From positions 62,001 through 126,000 of the forward strand of contig CP126531.1 in NCBI GenBank assembly GCA_030167125.1: 64,000 bases of DNA, given 5' to 3'. The DNA is from Rhodanobacteraceae bacterium. Its GTDB lineage: Bacteria; Pseudomonadota; Gammaproteobacteria; Xanthomonadales; Rhodanobacteraceae. Positions 1-8,845 of this stretch are shown piece by piece (the first letter of the stretch is position 1; each line of letters starts with the position of its first letter). Made by a program: the position numbers and the translations under genes. The notes below the pieces were generated by a model. That model did no database searches. It had not been told where the DNA came from and saw only the letters and a list, made by a program, of their open reading frames with translations.

Positions 1-954
1 CAATCTCCGCCGCGCCATCCACAGATTCGTGAGCGCAAACAGGGTGACGACCTGCGCGGTGTTCTTGGCCAGTCCCTTGTAGCGCACGTTCCGATAACCG
101 AACTGGCACTTCAGGACGCGGAACGGATGTTCCACCTTCGCACGCACCGAGGCCTTGAGGTGCTCGATCTGCTCGTGCAACTCGCGCAGTTCCCGGTCGA
201 CCACCGCCTTGACCTTGCCGCGCTTGGCCGCAATGAACCAATCGCGCCCGCGCTTGGGCTTCACGCGCTTTTCCGCACCTGTGTAGCCGGCATCGGCGTA
301 GACGCTGGTCTCCTTGCCGTGCAACAACTTGTCCACCTCGGTGACGTCGCCGGCGTTGGCCGCGGTCGTAGTCACCGTGTGCACCAGCCCCGATGCGGCA
401 TCCACCCCAATGTGCGCCTTCATGCCGAAGTACCACTGGTTGCCCTTCTTGGTCTGGTGCATCTCGGGATCGCGCGATTTGGCTTGGTTCTTGGTCGAGG
501 GCGAGGCCGCGATCAAGGTCGCATCCACGATCGTCCCTGCGCGCAACAGCAGCTTGTGCTCCCCGAGATGCGCGTTCACCACCGCCAGGATCTGCGTCGC
601 GAAGCCGTGCCGTTCCAGCCAGCGCCGGAACTTCAGGATCGTCGTCTCGTCCGGAATCGCGTCCTCGTTCAACTCCAATCCTGCAAACCGCCGCATCGAC
701 TCGATCTCGTACAACGCATCTTCCATCGCAGGATCGGACAATGCGTACCACTGCTGCATGAAGTGGATGCGCAGCATGCTCGCAAGCGCCATCGGCGGTC
801 GCCCGCGGCGGCCGCTGGTCGGATACGCGGGCGCCAGCAACGCCAGCAGTGCATCCCACGGCACCACCTTGTCCATCTCGGCCAGGAACACCTCGCGGCG
901 CGTGCGTCGCTTCTTGGCATCGAAGTTCAACGATGCGAACGTGGCTTGCTTCAT
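1..954 (-). CDS. IS5-family transposase (3' end beyond window)
   Basis: DDE transposase that would cut and rejoin the ends of its own insertion sequence. The ATG is at 954 and 318 codons are open to the window edge, so the C-terminus is missing. The N-terminal 120 residues look like the DUF772 domain (a WYALSDPAMEDALYEIES-type stretch). A DDE core follows: Asp144 in GTIVDATLIAA, Asp221 in YADAGYTGAEK and Glu275 in AKVEHPFRVLK, the usual IS5 motif set ending in a Y/R-rich helix. No frameshift is seen in the visible part, so it may be active. Confidence 0.88.
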   Translation of the reverse strand, partial: MKQATFASLNFDAKKRRTRREVFLAEMDKVVPWDALLALLAPAYPTSGRRGRPPMALASMLRIHFMQQWYALSDPAMEDALYEIESMRRFAGLELNEDAIPDETTILKFRRWLERHGFATQILAVVNAHLGEHKLLLRAGTIVDATLIAASPSTKNQAKSRDPEMHQTKKGNQWYFGMKAHIGVDAASGLVHTVTTTAANAGDVTEVDKLLHGKETSVYADAGYTGAEKRVKPKRGRDWFIAAKRGKVKAVVDRELRELHEQIEHLKASVRAKVEHPFRVLKCQFGYRNVRYKGLAKNTAQVVTLFALTNLWMARRRL

Positions 955-1020
955 CGGTGGCAGTTCCGGTTCGGCGATGTGGCTATGATGCCTCAGACGG
1001 GGAATAAATCAGACGTTCCC
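1..1020 (-). mobile_element. IS5-family insertion sequence, truncated by window start
   Basis: This is the transposase-bearing part of an IS5-family element; its other end lies outside the window. The outer end is probably near 1020: read on the minus strand the sequence begins GGGAACGTCTGATTTATTCC, which resembles IS5-group terminal repeats, and directly beyond it a different reading frame appears that ends at 1106. The partner inverted repeat and the target duplication cannot be checked here, so the boundary is an inference. Confidence 0.6.
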
Positions 1021-1022
1021 AA

Positions 1023-1106
1023 GTGCTCGACGAGCGTTTCGAGAAACCCGGGCCGAATTACAAGCGTGACGATTCGGCGATGCGGGAGATCTTCGCGCAA
1101 CTTTGA
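1023..1106 (+). pseudogene. 3' remnant of a gene cut by the IS element
   Basis: Immediately outside the presumed IS end, 27 sense codons are open in one frame and stop with TGA at 1104-1106. The reading begins VLDERFEKPGPNYKRDD and ends MREIFAQL. Charge pattern and codon use look like a genuine protein C-terminus. The start would lie on the far side of the insertion sequence. I do not recognise the family. It could also be a chance open frame. Confidence 0.4.
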
Positions 1107-1137
1107 ATTGCGTCGAGGCGGGAAACAACGACCTCCT

Positions 1138-1301
1138 CGTCATTCCGGCGCAAGCCGGAATCCATTTTGCCTTTGACAAGAATCAAAATGGATTGACTCG
1201 CGCCATCCATGGCGCTCGCCCTTCGGGCCACCTTCGGTGTTCGCGTTTGCAATCCTGCAAACGCAGTCGGGTGCCGTGCTTCGCGCGGCCCCGGAATGAC
1301 G
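1138..1301. repeat. Palindromic repeat pair with 11-bp inverted ends
   Basis: The stretch opens with CGTCATTCCGG (1138-1148) and closes with its exact reverse complement CCGGAATGACG (1291-1301). Inside is a second inverted pair, TCCATTTTG (1161-1169) and CAAAATGGA (1184-1192). The left half is the same 32-bp palindrome found near 40993, 41109 and 42375. It occupies the gap between the broken gene and ettA. No coding sequence is supported in it. Confidence 0.7.
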
Positions 1302-1317
1302 ACAGGTTTTTTTACGC

Positions 1318-1340
1318 TTTCCCCGAGTCCCGAATCCCGG
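1318..1340. repeat. GGGANNN heptad array at ettA 3' end
   Basis: Three 7-bp units read CCCGAGT, CCCGAAT and CCCGGCT on the plus strand. They lie just beyond the ettA stop codon. Same unit type as the arrays in the rib and dcw clusters. Confidence 0.55.
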
Positions 1341-1343
1341 CTT

Positions 1344-3005
1344 TCAAGCCAGCTTCTTGTATTTCACCCGATGCGGTGCCGCGGCTTCTTCGCCCAGTCG
1401 GCGCTTCTTGTCGGCTTCGTATTCGTTGTAGTTGCCGGGGAAGAATTCGACGTGCGAGTCGCCTTCGAAGGCGATGATGTGGGTCGCGATGCGGTCGAGG
1501 AACCAGCGGTCGTGCGAGATCACGATCGCGCAGCCGGGGAATTCCAGCAGCGCCTCTTCCAGCGCGCGCAGGGTTTCGACGTCGAGGTCGTTCGATGGTT
1601 CGTCCAGCAGCAGCACGTTGCCGCCTTCGAGCAAGGTCTTGGCAAGATGCAAACGCCCGCGTTCGCCACCGGACAATTGCCCGACGATCTTCTGCTGGTC
1701 GGAACCCTTGAAATTGAAGCGGCCGATGTAGGCGCGCGACTGGATTTCGAAGTTGCCGATTTTCAAAATGTCGAGCCCGCCCGACACTTCCTGCCACACG
1801 TTGTGCTTGTCGTTGAGCATGCCGCGTGACTGGTCGACGTAGGCGAGCTTCACCGTCTTGCCCAGCACGATTTCGCCGGAGTCGGGCTGCTCCTTGCCCA
1901 TCACCATTTTCATGAAGGTGGATTTTCCGGCGCCGTTCGGGCCGATCACGCCGACGATCGCGCCGGGCGGAATCTTGAAACTCAAATCGTCGATCAGACA
2001 GCGGTCGCCGAACGATTTCGAGACGTGCTTGAACTCGATCACTTCGTTGCCGAGGCGTTCGCCCGGTGGGATGAAGATCTCGTTCGTTTCGTTGCGGCGC
2101 TGGTAGTCGACCGCGTTCAATTCCTCGAAGCGGTTCAGGCGCGCCTTGCCCTTGGACTGGCGGCCCTTGGCGGCCGAACGCACCCATTCCAGTTCCTTCT
2201 GGATCGCCTTCTGGCGGGCCTTTTCGGTCGAGGCTTCCTGCTTCAGGCGTTCGTCCTTCTGTTCCAGCCACGAGGAGTAATTGCCCTTCCACGGAATGCC
2301 GCGGCCGCGGTCGAGTTCCAGGATCCATTCGGCGGCGTTGTCGAGGAAGTAGCGGTCGTGGGTCACCGCGACCACGGTACCGGGATAATCGTGCAGGAAC
2401 TGCTCCAGCCAATCGACCGATTCCGCGTCGAGGTGGTTGGTGGGCTCGTCCAGCAGCAGCATGTCCGGCTTGCTGAGCAACAAGCGGCACAATGCGACGC
2501 GGCGCTTCTCGCCACCCGAAAGCGTGCCGATCTTCGCGTCCCACGGCGGCAGCCGCAGCGCGTCGGCCGCGACTTCAAGCTGCATCTCCATGGTGTGCGC
2601 GTCGCCCGCGGCGAGGATGTTTTCGAGCTTCTGCTGCTCGGCCGCCAGCGCGTCGAAATCCGCGCCTTCCTCGGCGTAGGCGGCGTAGATTTCATCGAGA
2701 CGCTTCTGCGCGTCGAGGATGTGCGACATGCCTTCCTCGACCGCTTCGCGCACCGTCTTGTCGGGATCGAGCTGCGGTTCCTGCGCGAGGTAACCGATGT
2801 TGATGCCGGCCGCAGGCCGCGCTTCGCCCTGGTAGTCGGTATCGACGCCCGCCATGATCCTCAGCACGGTCGACTTGCCCGCGCCGTTCAGGCCGAGCAG
2901 TCCGATCTTGGCGCCGGGGAAAAAGGAAAGCGAAATGTCCTTGATGATCTCGCGCTTGGGCGGGACGATCTTGGACACGTTGATCATGGTGTAGATGTAT
3001 TGCAC
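1344..3005 (-). CDS. ettA: Energy-dependent translational throttle protein EttA (ABC-F)
   Basis: Ribosome-associated ABC-F ATPase that gates the first elongation step according to cellular energy state; cytoplasmic, with no membrane domain. Two ABC cassettes are visible: Walker A GLNGAGKST at residues 38-46 with signature LSGGEKRR, and a second Walker A GPNGAGKST with signature LSGGERGR, joined by the charged linker typical of ABC-F proteins. I chose the GTG at 3005 because it gives VQYIYTM, matching the EttA N-terminus, and 553 residues, close to the usual 555. An in-frame upstream extension exists but reads through a palindromic repeat (3060-3106) and is not coding. Monocistronic as far as seen. 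Confidence 0.95.
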   Translation of the reverse strand: MQYIYTMINVSKIVPPKREIIKDISLSFFPGAKIGLLGLNGAGKSTVLRIMAGVDTDYQGEARPAAGINIGYLAQEPQLDPDKTVREAVEEGMSHILDAQKRLDEIYAAYAEEGADFDALAAEQQKLENILAAGDAHTMEMQLEVAADALRLPPWDAKIGTLSGGEKRRVALCRLLLSKPDMLLLDEPTNHLDAESVDWLEQFLHDYPGTVVAVTHDRYFLDNAAEWILELDRGRGIPWKGNYSSWLEQKDERLKQEASTEKARQKAIQKELEWVRSAAKGRQSKGKARLNRFEELNAVDYQRRNETNEIFIPPGERLGNEVIEFKHVSKSFGDRCLIDDLSFKIPPGAIVGVIGPNGAGKSTFMKMVMGKEQPDSGEIVLGKTVKLAYVDQSRGMLNDKHNVWQEVSGGLDILKIGNFEIQSRAYIGRFNFKGSDQQKIVGQLSGGERGRLHLAKTLLEGGNVLLLDEPSNDLDVETLRALEEALLEFPGCAIVISHDRWFLDRIATHIIAFEGDSHVEFFPGNYNEYEADKKRRLGEEAAAPHRVKYKKLA

Positions 3006-3059
3006 GGGTGACTCTCTCTTTACTCGCCGTCCGGTAAAACCGGAACTCAGATTGATTTT

Positions 3060-3106
3060 TCCTTCCCCGCCTGCGGGGGAAGGTGGCCGGCAGGCCGGAT
3101 GGGGGC
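3060..3106. repeat. Palindromic GC-rich repeat upstream of ettA
   Basis: CTTCCCCGCCTGCGGGGGAAG is a near-perfect stem-loop followed by GGCCGGCAGGCCGG, another palindrome, and GATGGGGG. Related to the elements at 13006, 40919, 45181 and 56706. It lies in the divergent gap between ettA and the DUF817 gene, so it may sit in one or both leaders. Confidence 0.6.
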
Positions 3107-3309
3107 AACGCTGCGACATCGTCGCAAGGATTCGGCTGACCCCCAACTCGATTCCGCGCGCCGTTTCTGCGCGCAGGCGATCAGGTCAAACCGCGCATTA
3201 TGGCGTGTCGAGGCCATTCGCGCCAAGCGCGAGGCGCCGGCCATCGGTACTATCGCTCCGGAAATCCGGAAATGCCCATGGGCCTGATCCAATCGAGCGG
3301 GAGCACGCC

Positions 3310-4185
3310 ATGATCGCCACCCTGCGCGCCGCCCGGCTCGGCTGGCACGGCCTTGATCGCCGCATCGCGGTGCACGCATCGCGCGGCGGCAGGTTCACCG
3401 TGTTCGTGCACGAACTGTTCTGGTTCGGGATGAAGCAGGCCTGGGCGTGCCTGTTCGGCGGGCTGATGCTGGTGCTGCTGATCGCGACCTGGATGTTCTG
3501 GCCGGCCGATGCGCCGCTCGGGCGCTACGACTTCGTGACCCTGATGGCCATCGCGATCCAGGTGGTGCTGCTTGCGACCGGGTTGGAGACGCGTCGCGAA
3601 GCCGCGGTGATCATCTTGTTCCACGTCACCGGCACGCTGATGGAACTGTTCAAGACCGCGACCGGCTCATGGATTTATCCCGGCGCTTCGATCCTGCACG
3701 TCGGCGGCGTGCCGCTGTTCACCGGCTTCATGTACGCGTCGGTGGGTAGCTACATCGCGCGGGCGTGGCGCCTGTTCGAATTCCGGTTCACCCGCCATCC
3801 GCGCTGGAGCCACACCGCGCTGCTTGCGATCGCGATCTACCTGAACTTCTTCGCCGACCACTACGGCATCGACTTCCGCTGGTTGCTGTTCGTGGGCGTC
3901 GCCTGGATGTTCGGGCCATGTTGGGTGCACTACCGCGTGCGCCGCCGTTATCGGCGGATGCCGCTGCTGCTGGGCTTCATGCTGGTCGCGTTGTTCATCT
4001 GGTTCGCGGAAAACCTCGGCACGTTTACCCGCGCATGGATGTATCCCGCGCAGCATCGAGCCTGGCACATGGTGCCGCCCGAGAAGATCGGCTCGTGGCT
4101 GCTGCTGATGATCATCAGTTACGTGATGGTGTCGGCGCTGTATCGGCGTGCGTTGCCGGACGCGGCGATCGGCCAAAGGGGCTAG
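3310..4185 (+). CDS. DUF817 family integral membrane protein
   Basis: A 291-residue polytopic membrane protein of the DUF817 (YoaT-like) family; biochemical role unknown. About seven to eight hydrophobic segments are visible, beginning with ACLFGGLMLVLLIATWMFW around residue 55. The loops carry family-type stretches such as FADHYGIDFRW and AENLGTFTRAWMYP. The ATG at 3310 follows GAGCACGCC and gives the expected short cytoplasmic N-terminus; the frame is open further upstream but that part has no hydrophobic or family character. It precedes glyA by 33 nt without an obvious functional link. Confidence 0.85.
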   Translation: MIATLRAARLGWHGLDRRIAVHASRGGRFTVFVHELFWFGMKQAWACLFGGLMLVLLIATWMFWPADAPLGRYDFVTLMAIAIQVVLLATGLETRREAAVIILFHVTGTLMELFKTATGSWIYPGASILHVGGVPLFTGFMYASVGSYIARAWRLFEFRFTRHPRWSHTALLAIAIYLNFFADHYGIDFRWLLFVGVAWMFGPCWVHYRVRRRYRRMPLLLGFMLVALFIWFAENLGTFTRAWMYPAQHRAWHMVPPEKIGSWLLLMIISYVMVSALYRRALPDAAIGQRG

Positions 4186-4188
4186 AAT
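4183..4188 (+). promoter_or_regulatory. Possible -10 element for glyA
   Basis: TAGAAT lies 30 nt upstream of the glyA ATG, with GAGGA as ribosome binding site in between. No convincing -35 is present at 16-18 bp, so this is weakly supported. Confidence 0.35.
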
Positions 4189-4218
4189 CTTCCGGTTGCC
4201 CATCCATCGAGGATCGCG

Positions 4219-5487
4219 ATGTACAGCCACGAAATGCGGATTGCCGGTTACGACGACGAGTTGGCGAAGGCGATCATGGAGGAACGCCAGCGCCAGGAAG
4301 ACCACGTCGAGCTGATCGCGTCGGAAAATTACGCGAGCCCGCGCGTGCTGGAAGCTCAAGGGTCGGTGCTGACCAACAAGTATGCGGAAGGCTATCCGGG
4401 CAAGCGCTATTACGGTGGCTGCCAGTACGTGGACGTGGCCGAGGCGCTGGCGATCGAGCGCCTGAAGCAGTTGTTCGACTGCGACTACGCCAACGTGCAG
4501 CCGCACTCGGGCTCGCAGGCGAACCAGGCGGTGTACTTCGCGCTGCTGCAACCGGGCGACACGATCCTCGGTATGTCGCTGGCGCACGGCGGACATCTGA
4601 CGCACGGTGCCAAGCCGAACCTTTCGGGCAAGATCTTCAATGCCGTGCAGTACGGCGTGAACGACGAAGGGCTGGTCGATTACGACGCGGTCGAGAAGCT
4701 CGCCGTCGAGCACAAGCCGAAGATGATCGTGGCCGGCTTCAGCGCGTACTCGCAGATCATGGATTGGGCGCGCTTCCGCGCGATCGCGGACAAGGTCGGC
4801 GCGTACCTGTTCGTGGACATGGCGCACGTGGCCGGGCTGGTTGCCGCGGGCGTGTATCCATCGCCGCTGCCACACGCGCACGTGGTGACTTCGACGACGC
4901 ACAAGACCTTGCGCGGACCGCGCGGCGGCCTGATCGTCGCGAAGACTTCGGCGATGGGCGAACACGCCGAGGAAATCACGAAGAAACTGCAATCGATCGT
5001 GTTCCCGGGCATCCAGGGCGGGCCGCTGATGCATGTGATCGCCGCGAAAGCCGTGGCGTTCAAGGAAGCGCTGGAGCCGTCGTTCAAGGCATACCAGCAA
5101 CAAGTCGTCAAGAACGCCAAGGCGATGGCGAAGACCCTGATCGATCGCGGCTACAAGATCGTGTCGGGCGGCACCGAGGATCATCTGTTCCTCGTCGACC
5201 TGATCGGCAAGCCGATCACCGGCAAGGACGCGGAAGCAGCACTTGGCAAGGCGCACATCACGGTCAACAAGAACGCGGTGCCGAACGACCCGCAGAAGCC
5301 GTTCGTCACTTCGGGCCTGCGCATCGGCACACCCGCAGTGACCACCCGCGGCTACAAGGAAGCCGATTGCATCGAACTAGCCGGCTGGGTCGCCGACGTG
5401 CTGGACGCGCCGAACGACGAGAAGGTGATCGACAACGTGCGCGCATTGGTGAATGCGCAGTGCGCGAAGTTTCCGGTTTATGGGTGA
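4219..5487 (+). CDS. glyA: Serine hydroxymethyltransferase
   Basis: PLP enzyme converting serine and tetrahydrofolate to glycine and 5,10-methylene-THF, the main source of one-carbon units. The 422-residue length is normal for the family. The N-terminus [20 protein letters not shown] and the PLP-binding [13 protein letters not shown] motif are intact; the Schiff-base lysine is Lys229, the same number as in the E. coli enzyme. A GAGGA ribosome binding site precedes the ATG. It sits two genes upstream of nrdR, a common order in gammaproteobacteria, but here an orphan gene has come between them. Confidence 0.98.
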   Translation: MYSHEMRIAGYDDELAKAIMEERQRQEDHVELIASENYASPRVLEAQGSVLTNKYAEGYPGKRYYGGCQYVDVAEALAIERLKQLFDCDYANVQPHSGSQANQAVYFALLQPGDTILGMSLAHGGHLTHGAKPNLSGKIFNAVQYGVNDEGLVDYDAVEKLAVEHKPKMIVAGFSAYSQIMDWARFRAIADKVGAYLFVDMAHVAGLVAAGVYPSPLPHAHVVTSTTHKTLRGPRGGLIVAKTSAMGEHAEEITKKLQSIVFPGIQGGPLMHVIAAKAVAFKEALEPSFKAYQQQVVKNAKAMAKTLIDRGYKIVSGGTEDHLFLVDLIGKPITGKDAEAALGKAHITVNKNAVPNDPQKPFVTSGLRIGTPAVTTRGYKEADCIELAGWVADVLDAPNDEKVIDNVRALVNAQCAKFPVYG

Positions 5488-5493
5488 TATAGC

Positions 5494-6048
5494 ATGAAAA
5501 TGAGCTTCGGGTGCTTGGTTCTGGTGGCAGCCTTGTGCGTGTTCGTGAGCGTCGCGCACGCTGACCAGTTTGTGACGCCGCCGCTCAATCACCAAATTAC
5601 GATAAGTAATCCTGACTCACCACCTTTGCCGCCAGCACCGCCATACCCTGTTCCTCAACCGCAGGTGGCGGCTCCGGTCTTCTCCGATACGACTGGCGCT
5701 TATCAATGCTCGATCGGCAATGCCATAAGCGCAGGAACGAAGTACAAGGCTTTCATCAGAAAGTACGGCGCAGGGCAGCCAGACCCATACCGCATCCCTG
5801 CTTGGAGTCGCGATTTACTTGACCCGAAGATTCCCCTTAAACCAGCGAAGAAAGGTTTTGTATCAGTGCTGGTGGCGTTGAGTTCCGATAATAGAGTGAT
5901 CGATACTCTTGTGGAGTGCAGTACAGATCCTGAGGTGGATGCGAGTGTTGTGGCTGCGATAAGAGCGTCGACATTTCATTCTGCGATGAAGGATGGCAGC
6001 TCCGTCTCCAGCCTTGAAAGAGTGCAGTATTGGATATCTTGGCGTTGA
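5494..6048 (+). CDS. Secreted protein with TonB-like C-terminal domain (orphan)
   Basis: A 184-residue predicted exported protein. Residues 1-23 form a signal peptide ending SVAHA. A proline-rich stretch follows ([16 protein letters not shown]). Residues about 115-184 resemble the TonB C-terminal fold: [20 protein letters not shown], then [20 protein letters not shown] and a terminal VQYWISW strand. There is no N-terminal membrane anchor beyond the signal, so it is not a complete TonB. Base composition is visibly AT-richer than the neighbours and codon use differs (many ATA, TTA and AGT codons), suggesting recent acquisition. It starts 6 nt after glyA and ends 4 nt before nrdR, so it is probably co-transcribed. 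Function unknown. Confidence 0.8.
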   Translation: MKMSFGCLVLVAALCVFVSVAHADQFVTPPLNHQITISNPDSPPLPPAPPYPVPQPQVAAPVFSDTTGAYQCSIGNAISAGTKYKAFIRKYGAGQPDPYRIPAWSRDLLDPKIPLKPAKKGFVSVLVALSSDNRVIDTLVECSTDPEVDASVVAAIRASTFHSAMKDGSSVSSLERVQYWISWR

Positions 6049-6052
6049 ACCC

Positions 6053-6577
6053 ATGCACTGCCCCTTCTGCCAGAACATCGACACCCGCGTGATCGACTCG
6101 CGCGTTTCGGAGGAAGGCTCGACCATCCGCCGGCGCCGCGAGTGCCCGTCGTGTGGCGAGCGGTTCTCGACGGTGGAAACGGTGGAACTCAAGCTGCCGG
6201 CGATCATCAAGGGTGATGGCCGGCGCGAGGCGTTCGATGCGCGCAAGCTGCGCACTGGGTTCGACCGCGCGCTGCACAAGCGGCCGGTCACCGAGGAACG
6301 CATCGAGGCCGCGGTGCGCGCGGTGGTGCGGCAGTTGCGCGTTTCGACCGAGCGCGAACTACCTTCGCGCCGGATCGGTGAACTGGTGATGGCGGAACTG
6401 CGCAAACTCGACCACGTCGGCTACGTGCGTTACGCGTCGGTGTACCGCTCGTTCGAGGACGTCGCGGATTTCCGCGAGGAACTCGACCGGCTCGAACACG
6501 AACTGCCGCCCAGCGAAAGCCAGCTGCCGCTGATCGGTGGCGCGGTGGTGCCGATCGACAAGAACAAGAAGCGCTAA
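6053..6577 (+). CDS. nrdR: Transcriptional repressor NrdR
   Basis: ATP/dATP-sensing repressor of ribonucleotide reductase operons. The N-terminal zinc ribbon is complete, with Cys3 and Cys6 in MHCPFCQN and Cys31 and Cys34 in ECPSCGERF. An ATP-cone domain follows ([20 protein letters not shown]). The product is 174 residues, slightly longer than E. coli NrdR because of a C-terminal tail. The ATG at 6053 is chosen because it places the zinc ribbon at residue 3; an upstream in-frame ATG would overlap the preceding gene. It begins the nrdR-ribD-rib-nusB cluster. Confidence 0.97.
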   Translation: MHCPFCQNIDTRVIDSRVSEEGSTIRRRRECPSCGERFSTVETVELKLPAIIKGDGRREAFDARKLRTGFDRALHKRPVTEERIEAAVRAVVRQLRVSTERELPSRRIGELVMAELRKLDHVGYVRYASVYRSFEDVADFREELDRLEHELPPSESQLPLIGGAVVPIDKNKKR

Positions 6578-6586
6578 CAACTAAAC

Positions 6587-6668
6587 CGTCATCCCCGCGA
6601 AAGCGGGGATCCAGTGACTTCACGCGGGACAGCAAAGGCGCTGGATTCCCGCCTGCGCGGGAATGACG
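6587..6668. repeat. Inverted palindromic repeat pair spanning the ribD start
   Basis: Left copy CGTCATCCCCGCGAAAGCGG at 6587 is mirrored by CGCGGGAATGACG ending at 6668, with GGATCCAG and CTGGATTC arms inside. Same architecture as 1138-1301. The right end contains the ATG chosen for ribD, so the repeat supplies the start region of that gene. Confidence 0.7.
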
Positions 6669-7769
6669 AGCAAGCAAGTGGAATTCTCCGCTCTCGATCA
6701 CGCACTGATGGCGCGCGCGCTGCGCCTCGCCGAACGCGGCCTGTTCACCACGCAACCCAACCCGCGCGTCGGGTGCGTGGTCGCGCAAGACGGAGAAATC
6801 GTCGGCGAGGGCTGGCACCGGCGCGCGGGTGAAGCGCATGCGGAAGTATTTGCGTTGCGCGCGGCTGGCGAACGCGCGCGTGGTGCAACGGCGTACGTGA
6901 CGCTCGAACCCTGTTCGCATCACGGCCGCACGCCACCTTGCGCGGACGCCTTGATCGAAGCCGGTGTCGCGCGCGTGGTGTTCGCCTCCGAAGACCCCAA
7001 TCCGAAGGTGGCCGGCGCGGGCATCCGGCGCATGCGCGAAGCGGGCATCGACGTCGAGTGTGGCTTGATGCGCGACGCGGCGCGCGAATTGAACCGTGGC
7101 TTCTTTTCGCGTTTCGAACGCGATCGCCCGTGGGTGCGGGTGAAGCTGGCGATGAGCCTGGATGGCCGCACTGCACTCAGCAATGGTGAATCGAAATGGA
7201 TCACCGGCGAAGCCGCGCGTGCGGATGTGCAACGCTGGCGCGCGCGCAGTTCGGCGATCATGACCGGCGCCGGCACCGCGCGCGTGGATGATCCGCGGTT
7301 GACGGTGCGGGCGGGCGAAGGGCAGGGCTTTCAGCCGTTGCGCGTGGTGCTGGACACGCGCCTCGACGCGTTGCAACCCGACGCGCATCTGCTCGACGGC
7401 AGCACGCCGACGCTGGTTTTGCATGCGCCGGACGTGCAACCGAAGGATGGTCGCTACCAGCGCATCGAACTCGCCGAAGCACCCGTCGATGCGAAGGGCC
7501 GCATCGATCTTGCCGCGACATTGCGGTTGCTTGCGGGACGCAACGTCAACGAACTGCAGGTCGAAGCCGGCCCGAACCTGTGCGGCGCGCTGTTCGAACA
7601 AAACCTGGTCGACGAATTGCTGTTGTACGTCGCGCCCACGCTGCTGGGCGACCACGCCCGGCCGCTGCTGCATCTGCCGGAACTGATGATGATGACGGAG
7701 CGGCGCGACTGGCGCGTCATCGACCGGCGCGCGATCGGCTGCGACCAGCGCGTGCTGCTCAGGCCGTGA
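6663..7769 (+). CDS. ribD: Bifunctional riboflavin biosynthesis deaminase/reductase RibD
   Basis: Carries out two steps of riboflavin synthesis: deamination of the pyrimidine intermediate, then NADPH-dependent side-chain reduction. The N-terminal cytidine-deaminase-like domain (about 1-150) has zinc ligands His59 and Glu61 in HAEVFAL and Cys84 and Cys93 in PCSHHGRTPPC. The C-terminal reductase domain contains KLAMSLDGRTAL. Length 368 is normal. The ATG lies inside a palindromic repeat with a poor ribosome binding site; GTG at 6678 is the other candidate. Unlike ribE-ribBA-ribH, this gene lies upstream of the FMN riboswitch and escapes it. Confidence 0.96.
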   Translation: MTSKQVEFSALDHALMARALRLAERGLFTTQPNPRVGCVVAQDGEIVGEGWHRRAGEAHAEVFALRAAGERARGATAYVTLEPCSHHGRTPPCADALIEAGVARVVFASEDPNPKVAGAGIRRMREAGIDVECGLMRDAARELNRGFFSRFERDRPWVRVKLAMSLDGRTALSNGESKWITGEAARADVQRWRARSSAIMTGAGTARVDDPRLTVRAGEGQGFQPLRVVLDTRLDALQPDAHLLDGSTPTLVLHAPDVQPKDGRYQRIELAEAPVDAKGRIDLAATLRLLAGRNVNELQVEAGPNLCGALFEQNLVDELLLYVAPTLLGDHARPLLHLPELMMMTERRDWRVIDRRAIGCDQRVLLRP

Positions 7770-7773
7770 TGCG

Positions 7774-8787
7774 ATGGATGCAGCGGATCGCGACATACGC
7801 TGGGGCATCATCGGCTGCGGCAACGTCACCGAGGTGAAGAGCGGCCCGGCCTTCCAGCAGGCTGCACATTCCTCGCTGGTTGCGGTGATGCGTCGCGATG
7901 CCGCCAAGGCGCGCGACTACGCGCAGCGCCACGGCGTGCCGCGCTGGTACGACGACGCGGCTGCGCTGATCGCCGACGCGGAAGTCGACGCGGTGTACGT
8001 GGCAACGCCGCCTTCGACGCACAAGCACTACGCACTGATGAGCATCGCCGCGGGCAAGCCGGTGTACGTCGAGAAACCGATGGCAATGGATTCCTCCGAA
8101 TGCGGGGAAATCATGCGCGCGGCCCGCACGGCGGGCGTACCGGTCTTCGTCGCGTACTATCGGCGCGCGCTGCCGCGTTTCGCCAGGGTGCGCGAGCTGT
8201 TGTTCGACGAGCGCGCCATCGGTAATCCGCGTGCGCTGCACGTGGTATACGCCAAACCGCATGATCCGCGCTACGACGATCCGCACGGTCCGCATTGGCA
8301 CGTGCGACCCGCGATTTCCGGCGGCGGCCTGTTCGTGGATGTCGGCTGCCACACGCTGGACATCCTCGATTGGCTGTTCGGTCCCATCGTCCACGTGAAT
8401 GGTTACGCCAGCAATCAACGCGGAAGCTATGCAGCCGAAGACGGCGTCGCGATGTCATTCGCGTTCGGCAATGGCATGCCGGGTACCGGCTTGTGGATTT
8501 TCGACAGCCTGCAGCGGCAGGACAGCATCGAGGTGATCGGCGATGCGGGGCGGTTGTCGCTTGCCACGTTCGGTGACGGGCCGATCCGGGTGGAAAACGC
8601 CGCCGGGGTGCGCGAACTGCGTGTCGAGAATCCACCGCATATCCAGCAACCGCTGATCGAAACCATCGTGCGCGAGCTGCGCGGCGAAGCCGGCGCCTGT
8701 CCCTCCAGTGCCGAAAGCGCCGCACGCACCACGTGGGTCATCGATGAAGTGTTGCGCGACTTTCGCCGCATGGCCGGGCAGCCGTGA
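7774..8787 (+). CDS. Gfo/Idh/MocA family oxidoreductase
   Basis: NAD(P)-dependent dehydrogenase of the Gfo/Idh/MocA superfamily; substrate unknown. The N-terminal Rossmann fold begins WGIIGCGNVTEVKSGPAFQ and continues with VDAVYVATPPSTHKHYAL and KPVYVEKPMAM; the EKP lysine is the usual catalytic and binding residue. The C-terminal alpha/beta domain has GGGLFVDVGCHTLDILDWLFG. The 337-residue length is typical. It starts 4 nt after ribD and ends about 60 nt before the FMN riboswitch, so it is transcribed with ribD rather than with ribE. No known link to flavin synthesis. Confidence 0.9.
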   Translation: MDAADRDIRWGIIGCGNVTEVKSGPAFQQAAHSSLVAVMRRDAAKARDYAQRHGVPRWYDDAAALIADAEVDAVYVATPPSTHKHYALMSIAAGKPVYVEKPMAMDSSECGEIMRAARTAGVPVFVAYYRRALPRFARVRELLFDERAIGNPRALHVVYAKPHDPRYDDPHGPHWHVRPAISGGGLFVDVGCHTLDILDWLFGPIVHVNGYASNQRGSYAAEDGVAMSFAFGNGMPGTGLWIFDSLQRQDSIEVIGDAGRLSLATFGDGPIRVENAAGVRELRVENPPHIQQPLIETIVRELRGEAGACPSSAESAARTTWVIDEVLRDFRRMAGQP

Positions 8788-8845
8788 CCTGCGCCGCGGC
8801 CACGGGCAATGCTAAAATGCGCGCGCCGGCTTCACCGCCGGCAAC

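Noticed and set aside
3667..5256. A 529-codon minus-strand frame opposite glyA and DUF817
   Set aside because: Antisense shadow of glyA, which has all catalytic motifs.
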